A stretch of 47,921 bases of DNA. It comes from Hominimerdicola alba. GTDB lineage: Bacteria; Bacillota; Clostridia; Oscillospirales; Ruminococcaceae. A program made the translations under genes and the position numbers. How positions within the stretch are numbered: position 1 is the stretch's first letter; every line of letters starts with the position of its first letter. Below, piece after piece: positions 40,619-47,260 of the stretch. The DNA lies in NCBI RefSeq assembly GCF_900112155.1, contig NZ_FOKQ01000014.1, forward strand, positions 1 through 47,921, written 5' to 3'. The notes under the pieces were generated by a model. That model searched no databases, was not told the origin of the DNA, and saw only the letters and a program-made list of their open reading frames with translations.

Positions 40619-41079
40619 TTTGCCTGTTTCACCTCTTTATATCGGTTTTGCGTGAGCATTTCCGAGAACGCTTCAAGTCTGATACGAAGCTGCTCGATGT
40701 CCTGATACTGATAGTCTGTTTCAAGTCTGAATACGGGAATACAGTATTCTGCGAACAGTGCTTCAAAACGTTCAAGCTCAAAATCCTGTTCGATCTGTCC
40801 TTTCAGCACATGATATACAACACCCTCGATGTTTCTCTTCTGAACAAGCCATGAAGCGTATCTGTAAACTGCATCGTTTTTGACGAATGAAGATGAAGCG
40901 TCTCGCCTATACCATGCCGATGCGATACTTTTTATCAGTCTGTCACGGCTGCTGTGCAAATCCTCCGCTGAATATATCAGATACTGCTTCAGAAGAGAGC
41001 TGTCAATGACTTCTGTAACAATACCAAATGGATAGTGTCCCCAAAGTGACCTTTTACCGATAAAAATCCAATATAGCAA
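40615..41079 (-). pseudogene. C-terminal fragment of a second dehydratase/DCCP-type subunit
   Basis: About the last 130 residues of an HgdB-like protein remain: VQKRNIEGVVYHVLKGQIEQ, DFELERFEALFAEYCIPVFR and LETDYQYQDIEQLRIRLEAF. These align with VIYHVLRGCLVYDFEY and DYNEEDVEQLRIRIEAF of the intact enzyme downstream. The cluster cysteine of RGCLVYDFE is glutamine here. The N-terminal two thirds are missing; the frame starts abruptly at the edge of a terminator hairpin (41078-41121), with no ribosome site. It was probably the first gene of the iron-sulfur operon and was cut when the neighbouring mobile island arrived. Confidence 0.8.
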
Positions 41080-41121
41080 AAAAGAGTGTCAATCTCCAAT
41101 ATGGAGACTGGCACTCTTTTT
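41078..41121. terminator. Strong hairpin terminator at the island boundary
   Basis: AAAAAGAGTG-TCA-A-TCTCCA pairs with TGGAGA-C-TGG-CACTCTTTTT; a 3-base loop and T-runs on both strands. On the minus strand it separates the promoter at 41314-41342 from the truncated operon. Confidence 0.88.
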
Positions 41122-41171
41122 CTGTCCTATTTACCCTTTCAATCATCAAGATAGCAAAGTTAATCATAATT

Positions 41172-41236
41172 CTGTTCAACAAAAAATGTTTCAAAAAATA
41201 AGAACCGCTTTGCTTTTTGCAAAACGGTTGAACAGT
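41172..41236. repeat. Nested inverted repeats near the integrase
   Basis: Outer arms CTGTTCAAC (41172-41180) and GTTGAACAG (41228-41236) are exact complements. They enclose a hairpin AACCGCTTTGC (41205-41215) with GCAAAACGGTT (41220-41230), one mismatch. It could be a recombinase core site or the fold of the small RNA. Confidence 0.65.
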
Positions 41237-41256
41237 TTTCGTAAATTTTCGTATTT
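41237..41256 (+). repeat. Left arm of 20-base inverted repeat flanking the integrase
   Basis: TTTTCGTAAATTTTCGTATT, the exact complement of 42694-42713. Internally it is two TTTTCGTA words 10 bases apart, one helical turn. Possible arm-type integrase binding site or operator. Confidence 0.8.
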
Positions 41257-41313
41257 GATGCGAGTAACTGATTATTACTTTTCAACAAAAGCGATACTGA
41301 TTTATTAACTTGT

Positions 41314-41342
41314 ATTATACCATATCACCGAGGAAAAGTCAA
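41314..41342 (-). promoter_or_regulatory. Sigma-A promoter facing the truncated operon
   Basis: On the minus strand, TTGACT (41342-41337) and TATAAT (41319-41314) with 17 bases between. It drives leftward transcription that should stop mostly at 41078-41121; read-through would be the only visible promoter for the iron-sulfur operon. Confidence 0.75.
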
Positions 41343-41515
41343 TACAAATGCGACGATTTTATGAATTTTGTGGAACGTAAACAGTTTTGCTGCCGAATTT
41401 GGGCAACTTTGAACAAAATAAACCGTCATATTTCTTGTAGTATATACAGAAAGTTGATTGTTATAGCTTGTTATAATTATTTATAACGGCTTACTCATGA
41501 AAGGAAGGAACTACA

Positions 41516-42613
41516 ATGAGCAAAAGAGGACTTAACATTTACCGCCGAAAGGACGGAAGATACGAGGGACGTTATGCAGATGGGTATGGGGAAAATGGCA
41601 AGACAAAATACCGTTCGATCTACGGCAAAACTTACACTGAGGTCAAGGAGAAACTCCTGCAAATAAAAGCGAGAGTGATTATACCCAAAACTGAAAGCGG
41701 ATTGACGGTCAAAGAACTTTTTACCGAGTGGCTCTCTGCAAAGCTCACACAGACTAAGGCTTCAACCTACGCTAACTATGCTTTTAAGGCAGAAAAGCAC
41801 CTTATTCCTGCTTTCGGCAGCTTGAAGATAGAAAAGCTGTCACCGAGCAAAGTGTATGACTTCATTATGGAAAAGCGGAACAAGGGGCTTTCTAACAAGT
41901 ATATCTCCGATCTTATCATCGTTCTCAAAAATATGACGAGATACGCAGCGAGGGTACACCATTGTGTCAACCCGATTGCTAATGTAGAGCTGCCAAAGAA
42001 AGAAAAGCATGAGCTTGACCTCTACAACAAAAATGAGCAGAACCGCCTGAAATCGGCTCTGCTCACCAATATGGATCTGACTAAGCTGGGTATTATGATC
42101 GCCCTCTACACAGGTGTGCGTATCGGAGAGCTTTGTGGCTTGAAGTGGTCTGATATTGACCTGAATGCTAAGACTATCTGTATAGAGCGCACTGTACAGC
42201 GTATTCGTGTAAGCGGTAAGGTCAGCAGGACAGAACTCATCGTATCCACGCCCAAGAGCCACACTTCGGTGAGAACGATACCTATACCTGAATTTCTCGT
42301 CCGTATGCTTAAAGCATTCAAACCGTCAAATGCTGATGCTTATGTCGTAACGAGCAATGCCAAGCTCCCCGATCCGAGAACTATGCAGTACCGCTTTAAG
42401 GCTCTGCTTATGAAGATAGGTCTTAGAACGCTCAATTTCCATTCGCTTCGTCATTTATTCGCCACTAATTGTGTCGAGCTGGGATTTGATGTAAAAACAC
42501 TCTCGGAGATTTTAGGGCATAGCTCTGTAGAAATTACACTCAACCGTTATGTGCATTCCTCTATTGAAAGAAAAAGGCAGTGTATGAATATGCTGTCGCT
42601 TGATGTGGCTTAA
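41516..42613 (+). CDS. Tyrosine recombinase / phage-type integrase
   Basis: 365 residues, ATG after AAGGAAGGAACTACA. The N-terminus (1-54, NIYRRKDGRYEGRYADGYG ... YGKTYTEVKEKL) is an AP2-like arm-binding domain as in Tn916-type integrases. A SAM-like core-binding domain spans about 62-160. The catalytic domain has R202 (TGVRIGELCGL), K247 (TPKSHTSVR), H309-x-x-R312 (HSLRHLFAT), H335 (LGHSSV) and nucleophile Y345 (NRYVHSS), all present. It should integrate and excise an element whose left end lies near 41.08 kb. An AT-rich palindrome GTTATA-N6-TATAAC (41470-41487) lies just upstream and may be an operator. Confidence 0.94.
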   Translation: MSKRGLNIYRRKDGRYEGRYADGYGENGKTKYRSIYGKTYTEVKEKLLQIKARVIIPKTESGLTVKELFTEWLSAKLTQTKASTYANYAFKAEKHLIPAFGSLKIEKLSPSKVYDFIMEKRNKGLSNKYISDLIIVLKNMTRYAARVHHCVNPIANVELPKKEKHELDLYNKNEQNRLKSALLTNMDLTKLGIMIALYTGVRIGELCGLKWSDIDLNAKTICIERTVQRIRVSGKVSRTELIVSTPKSHTSVRTIPIPEFLVRMLKAFKPSNADAYVVTSNAKLPDPRTMQYRFKALLMKIGLRTLNFHSLRHLFATNCVELGFDVKTLSEILGHSSVEITLNRYVHSSIERKRQCMNMLSLDVA

Positions 42614-42693
42614 TTATTTGTGCCGTCAAAATTACCGTAGCTTGAAAATTGAATATGTAGGAATAATGGCACTTTGGAGATGAATTGTTTTTG

Positions 42694-42713
42694 AATACGA
42701 AAATTTACGAAAA
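42694..42713 (-). repeat. Right arm of 20-base inverted repeat flanking the integrase
   Basis: AATACGAAAATTTACGAAAA, exact complement of 41237-41256. It lies 20 bases before a TATAAT (42733-42738) that probably serves the five-gene set, so it overlaps that promoter's -35 region. Confidence 0.8.
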
Positions 42714-42769
42714 GATTATGTGTCTATGTCTATTATAATCTATTAATAATACAAAGAGGTGAAAGCCAG

Positions 42770-43363
42770 ATGGCTCAACAAATAGTTGAATTGACTTGCC
42801 CTGGTTGTGGAGCAAGAGTAACAACGAGTCAGACCGAATGCGAATGGTGTCATGCACCAGTTATTATTTCTACTTTCAATAGCGTTTATTCGATGCCAAT
42901 GCCAGAGGTCAATAAATACGCCGGAACATATCGAAAAGCTTTGGCAGATAATCCTGATAATATGGAACTTAATAATTCGATTGCAATGTGTTATCTAAAG
43001 CTTAAACTATATGATAAAGCATTACCAGCGTTTGAAAGTGCAATGGAAGATAATTTTGATAATTCTGAAACATTCTTTTATGCTGCAATTTGTTTGCTCA
43101 AAGGAAAAAAGGCATTTGTACAGCAGAGACCTACAATTGATAAAATCATTGAGTACATCAATGCGGCTACCATGATTGAGCCGAGAGGTATCTATTATTA
43201 TTTCTTGGCTTATGTAAAATACGACTACTTTGCAAGGAAACATTTAAATGTTCCGCCTAACTATAAAGAGGTTTTAACGCAGGCAAATCAGTTGGGTTAT
43301 TCTCCGCTTGATGTTGAACAGCTTTTTGCTATTCTTGGTGTTGAAAAACCCGATTGCATTTAA
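42770..43363 (+). CDS. Zinc-ribbon protein with TPR-like repeats
   Basis: 197 residues, ATG after AAAGAGGTGAAAGCCAG. An N-terminal zinc ribbon CPGCGARVTTSQTECEWCHA (C-x2-C ... C-x2-C, residues 10-29) is followed by helical repeats: KYAGTYRKALADNPDNMELN, NSIAMCYLKLKLYDKALPAF, NSETFFYAAICLLKGKKA. The layout suggests a nucleic-acid or protein-binding adaptor. It is the first gene of a co-oriented set (gaps of 24, 34, 10 and 16 bases) reaching the right edge. The set is AT-richer than the DNA to its left. The specific family is not recognised. Confidence 0.78.
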   Translation: MAQQIVELTCPGCGARVTTSQTECEWCHAPVIISTFNSVYSMPMPEVNKYAGTYRKALADNPDNMELNNSIAMCYLKLKLYDKALPAFESAMEDNFDNSETFFYAAICLLKGKKAFVQQRPTIDKIIEYINAATMIEPRGIYYYFLAYVKYDYFARKHLNVPPNYKEVLTQANQLGYSPLDVEQLFAILGVEKPDCI

Positions 43364-43387
43364 TAATACATACTGGAGGAATTAATA

Positions 43388-44029
43388 ATGGCAGGTTATA
43401 CGAAGAAGGATATTAACAAGCTTTGTAAGGGAAGAACACCTGAACAGCAGTCGGTTATCAAGTATTTTTTGACTGGCGGTTGCTTGTCTAAGACAATGTC
43501 TGATCAGGAATACGAATCTCTTGTCAGACAGAAAGTAAACAGCTTGAACTGTAAACAGAGAGCTTTGAATAAGATTGGACTTGATGAGTCTGAGGTTAAT
43601 GAGATCCCTCCTGTGCATTTTGAAGGCTTTGTTTTCGATGATAAAAGAGCATACTGGAAACAGGGACAGGATCGTATATGGAGAAGCTCCGTGTATCAGA
43701 TTTCGTGGTTATTCTTCTCGGACACACAGGTTTATCTGTATCAGTACACAATGTACATGAACGAGGATAGCAAAAAAGAAATAACTGAAGAGTATTTCTA
43801 TAAAGATGTTACAGCGGTTGCTACTTCATCAGATACAGCCGAAAAAGAAGATGTATTGGAAAAGGTTAATTGCAAAGGCGAAGCTACATACTCAAGAAGA
43901 ACAGTCGATACTGATAGATTTAAGCTTGCTACAAGTGGTGGTTCGTTCTATTGTGCTATGACCTCTGGCACTGTTTCTGATGATGTAATTCAGGGTATGA
44001 AAGCAAAACTGCGTGAAAAGAAACTTTAA
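43388..44029 (+). CDS. Protein of unknown function, possible PH-like domain
   Basis: 213 residues, ATG after CTGGAGGAATTAATA. The N-terminal 75 residues are helical and basic (KKDINKLCKGRTPEQQSVIK). The C-terminal 135 residues look like a beta-barrel of the bacterial PH type: WLFFSDTQVYLYQYTMYMNE, EEYFYKDVTAVATSSD, FKLATSGGSFYCAMTSG, with a final helix VIQGMKAKLREKK. No catalytic residues are visible. It is second in the zinc-ribbon to acidic-repeat set. The PH-like reading rests on strand pattern only. Confidence 0.7.
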   Translation: MAGYTKKDINKLCKGRTPEQQSVIKYFLTGGCLSKTMSDQEYESLVRQKVNSLNCKQRALNKIGLDESEVNEIPPVHFEGFVFDDKRAYWKQGQDRIWRSSVYQISWLFFSDTQVYLYQYTMYMNEDSKKEITEEYFYKDVTAVATSSDTAEKEDVLEKVNCKGEATYSRRTVDTDRFKLATSGGSFYCAMTSGTVSDDVIQGMKAKLREKKL

Positions 44030-44063
44030 TCAGGATATAGTTCCCTGCTTTTGGAGTAAATAA

Positions 44064-44549
44064 ATGAGAATGCCAAGTGAAGAGGAGCAGGCAATAGCTG
44101 AGAGCTATGTATTGGACAGAATATTGTATCGTCCGGATACAGATGTTAAAAAGGCGTTAAAGTATGTGGGAGCATACATACTTACCTCAAATGCCATTGC
44201 ATCGCTCAGTTTTGCTGTTCTGTCTAAACTTGGCGTTTTTGGTTATTTGCCTGAAAGATTAAATCTATTCCATACTAACCATAGCAAATTATTTATATTT
44301 TTATATTTTTTGATGATATTTATCATAACGGCTCTTTTTGTGATGAAGAAAGCAGTAATTGGTGCTATTAGGCTTTATCAACATTATGCTCCGGAACAAA
44401 TCAGAAGGCGTTGTCTATTTAAGCCAACCTGTTCTGAATATGCGATACTTGCCGTTCAGAAATACGGGGTAATAATAGGACTGTATAAAGCTTATATCAG
44501 ATTATTCAAAAAATGTAGGGGAACAATTTATGGAATAGACTATCCGTGA
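44064..44549 (+). CDS. Membrane-anchored YidD-like protein
   Basis: 161 residues. A short N-terminal tail is followed by two membrane segments (about 36-60 and 74-94), then a YidD domain: AIRLYQHYAPEQI, CLFKPTCSEYAILAVQKYGV (the CxFxPTCSxYA signature) and IRLFKKCRGTIYGIDYP. Stand-alone YidD, about 70-90 residues, sits beside the insertase YidC and helps membrane protein insertion. Here it lacks YidC as neighbour, carries its own membrane anchor and ends as GIDYP instead of the usual GGxDPVP. It may have been recruited for assembling a membrane complex with the downstream ATPase (inference). ATG 44064 follows TTTTGGAGTAAATAA. Confidence 0.8.
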   Translation: MRMPSEEEQAIAESYVLDRILYRPDTDVKKALKYVGAYILTSNAIASLSFAVLSKLGVFGYLPERLNLFHTNHSKLFIFLYFLMIFIITALFVMKKAVIGAIRLYQHYAPEQIRRRCLFKPTCSEYAILAVQKYGVIIGLYKAYIRLFKKCRGTIYGIDYP

Positions 44550-44559
44550 GGTAATTGAA

Positions 44560-47244
44560 ATGAATATAGAAAAGGACTATTGTTTTCAGATCGGTTCGGG
44601 AGAAGTAGTTGCATTAAAGGCGATTGAGATTACTTCTATCCCCCATATATCAATTATAAATTCAAAATCAGAAATAACAGAAGCTGAAACATTACTAAAA
44701 TACAAGTCTGATATAAATGGACTGCTTTCAGAGATTTATCAGGTTTACAAAAACATTAGCACATATTCAGGTGTTTCCAAAGACCTGTCAATTGAACTGT
44801 TATGGTTGACCAAAGAGGTTGCGAATCAGACTTTTAATGCTCGTATCAGACTTATTGTTATTATTCGCTCGATAGACAATAATAATGTATCGGCTTTACA
44901 ATCAGTTGAAAGCGTAAAGAAGCTGATTTGTGACTCTTTAAGACTGCAAAAATATGAATATACAGACTATGATAACGGCGCACTGATAAAGGACATCGCT
45001 GGTGTAAAGGATTCCTCGGTCAAGGCAATAATAAAAGAAGAAAAGGCTGAAAACTTGAATAATCAGCTTATGCCTTATTGCTATTCCTACGATATTCTGC
45101 CCGAAACAGACAGCGATATGAGCCGTATCGTAAATACACTTATCAACTATCCTGGCTGTGCTTTATCAATTCAGCTTATGCCGACAGTTTATTATCAAAA
45201 TGAAACCTCTGAAATTGATAATACAACTCAGATGCTGGAAACACTTAGCAAAGGAATAATGGATCAGGGTGTTGGTAATATAAGCTTTGCTTTAGCCGAA
45301 AAACACGCCGAGATTTATAAATACTATGCTGACAGAAAGAATGCGCCGCTATTCTCTTTTAATATTCTGATTTTTGGTGATGCTGATTCTGCTTCAAATA
45401 TAGCTGGAAGAGTTTATGGACAGATCGCCACATCAAGGGATAAACAAGCAAATCTCAAAATTGTCGATATTGATCCTGTTCAGGTAAATAAAAACAATGG
45501 TTTTTATCCTTTGCCTTGGGCAATAAGCGAAATTCTTATCAATATTGGAAGAAATACTCAGATATGGAGTTCTGGCATTTTCAGAAATAGCTTGTACAGA
45601 CTACCCTACATTTTAACTTCCGATGAAGCGAGTGAATTATTCCGTTTGCCGATTGGGAGTGACAGAGTATATGCAGGTCTGCCTGTTAACGAATCAGGGA
45701 AAGACAGCAAAACTTATACAGACAACATAATCAATACAGGAGATATAACGGTTGGCAAACTGCGTTCTTCGGCTAATGGTGATACGATAGGTTTTGCCCT
45801 CAAAGACCTTGCAAAGCATATGTTGGTTGTTGGTACACCAGGCTCAGGTAAAACAACGTTTTCAGTAAGTCTGCTTGACAGACTATGGAAACAACATCAT
45901 ATTCCGTTCCTTGTAATCGAGCCAGCAAAAAATGAATATCGTTCTCTTGTTCAAAGTATACCCGAACTGCAAGTGTTTACACCCGGAAAGAATTTTATTT
46001 CTCCGTTTGTATTCAATCCTTTTGTTCCGCCAAAGAACGTAAGGCTTGAAACATATAAGTCAACATTAAAAACTGCTTTTGCAGCTGCAGTTTCAATGTC
46101 TACACCTCTTGATAAAATCTTTGAGGAATCAATCAACAATTGCTATTCGGATTTCAGATGGCTTGATAATTATACGATTGATGACAAGGGTAAAGTGTTT
46201 AATATTTCCGATTTTATCAAATGCTTTCAGCAGACTTTTGATGAGATAGGATACACAGGAGATGCTAAAAATATCGGCAGAGCCGGAGTGGTTAGATTAA
46301 ACAGCTTAGTTAATCTGTTTGATAACTATTTTTCAATTCCGCTTGAAGATCTATTGCAGAAACCTACAATAATTGAATTGGCTGCTATTGAAAACAGTGA
46401 CCAGAAAGCACTTATTATATCATTGCTGTTGCTTTCTATACTTGCATACGTTAATGCGAATTATATAGGCGAAGGCGGACTAAAAAATGTCATTCTCCTT
46501 GAAGAGGCTCATGTATTGCTTGATGCTAATACAAATGCTGGGCAAGGAGATGCCAATCCAAGTGCTATTGCGCAAGGACTTGTTAAAAGAATGCTTGCAG
46601 AAATACGTTCTTATGGCGTTGGATTGATAATAGCAGATCAATCTCCCCGTAAGGTTACGACAGATGTTGTTGCACTTACTGATATGAAAATGGTATTCAG
46701 GCTTGTTGAGGGTGAAGATAAACAGATAATCGGAGATAGTATGAATATGTCTGATGAACAGGTCAAAAGGTTGGCAAAATTGAAACCCGGTGAAGCTTTT
46801 CTGTTCTTTAATAAACTTGACGAACCGGAAGAAGTCATCACACCTGATTACAGACTTGATAATAACATTAGTATCTCTTTGTCTGATGAGGGGATTAAGC
46901 AGCTCTCAACTTACTGGAACGATAAACAAGATAAGTTAAGACCATATCCTGAATGTGATATGACACCATATTGTCAGCAAAATTGTGACTACAATAGAAG
47001 AATACTCGCAAGAGAGATTGCAAGACGCATTTATGTGAGGAACTTTAAGCCTGACAGTAAAGATTTTGAAATAGTTAAGAAAGTATTTGGGCAGATAAGC
47101 AAGCTTGTAATAGCTGAATTGAATGATGAGCCTTTTGATGCTCAATTGTTATCTTGTGTAAAGATGCACCTTTGGAGAAGAATTAAGTACGGGACTAAGA
47201 TAAAACTTAATGATAAAGTAATAGAAAATTCGATAAAGAAATAA
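44560..47244 (+). CDS. HerA/FtsK-type ATPase with large N-terminal domain
   Basis: 894 residues, ATG after GTGAGGTAATTGAA. Residues 1-400 form an unfamiliar domain. The ATPase core begins near 415: Walker A MLVVGTPGSGKTTFSVSLLD (about 424-431), then FLVIEPAKNEYRSLV, the HerA/VirB4-like acidic-EY motif, FVFNPFVPPKNV, and Walker B VILLEEAHVLLD (about 644-655), followed by MLAEIRSYGVGLIIADQSPR (sensor and arginine region) and LKPGEAFLFF. A C-terminal extension (about 770-894) has a cysteine group, CDMTPYCQQNCDYNRR. HerA-type hexamers pump DNA or protein; VirB4/TraC relatives power secretion. Function here is unknown. It is fourth in the set, 10 bases after the YidD-like gene. Confidence 0.85.
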   Translation: MNIEKDYCFQIGSGEVVALKAIEITSIPHISIINSKSEITEAETLLKYKSDINGLLSEIYQVYKNISTYSGVSKDLSIELLWLTKEVANQTFNARIRLIVIIRSIDNNNVSALQSVESVKKLICDSLRLQKYEYTDYDNGALIKDIAGVKDSSVKAIIKEEKAENLNNQLMPYCYSYDILPETDSDMSRIVNTLINYPGCALSIQLMPTVYYQNETSEIDNTTQMLETLSKGIMDQGVGNISFALAEKHAEIYKYYADRKNAPLFSFNILIFGDADSASNIAGRVYGQIATSRDKQANLKIVDIDPVQVNKNNGFYPLPWAISEILINIGRNTQIWSSGIFRNSLYRLPYILTSDEASELFRLPIGSDRVYAGLPVNESGKDSKTYTDNIINTGDITVGKLRSSANGDTIGFALKDLAKHMLVVGTPGSGKTTFSVSLLDRLWKQHHIPFLVIEPAKNEYRSLVQSIPELQVFTPGKNFISPFVFNPFVPPKNVRLETYKSTLKTAFAAAVSMSTPLDKIFEESINNCYSDFRWLDNYTIDDKGKVFNISDFIKCFQQTFDEIGYTGDAKNIGRAGVVRLNSLVNLFDNYFSIPLEDLLQKPTIIELAAIENSDQKALIISLLLLSILAYVNANYIGEGGLKNVILLEEAHVLLDANTNAGQGDANPSAIAQGLVKRMLAEIRSYGVGLIIADQSPRKVTTDVVALTDMKMVFRLVEGEDKQIIGDSMNMSDEQVKRLAKLKPGEAFLFFNKLDEPEEVITPDYRLDNNISISLSDEGIKQLSTYWNDKQDKLRPYPECDMTPYCQQNCDYNRRILAREIARRIYVRNFKPDSKDFEIVKKVFGQISKLVIAELNDEPFDAQLLSCVKMHLWRRIKYGTKIKLNDKVIENSIKK

Positions 47245-47260
47245 TGGAGAGGATATTATT

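Larger units (their letters stand above)
41078..41307 (-). ncRNA. Candidate small RNA between promoter and terminator
   Basis: A strong minus-strand promoter (TTGACT-N17-TATAAT, 41342-41314) is followed by about 230 bases without a credible ORF and then the terminator at 41078-41121. Inside, the nested repeats CTGTTCAAC/GTTGAACAG and AACCGTTTTGC/GCAAAGCGGTT can fold into a stem. This layout suits a discrete structured RNA. No known RNA family is recognised, so this rests on promoter, terminator and folding only. Confidence 0.4.
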
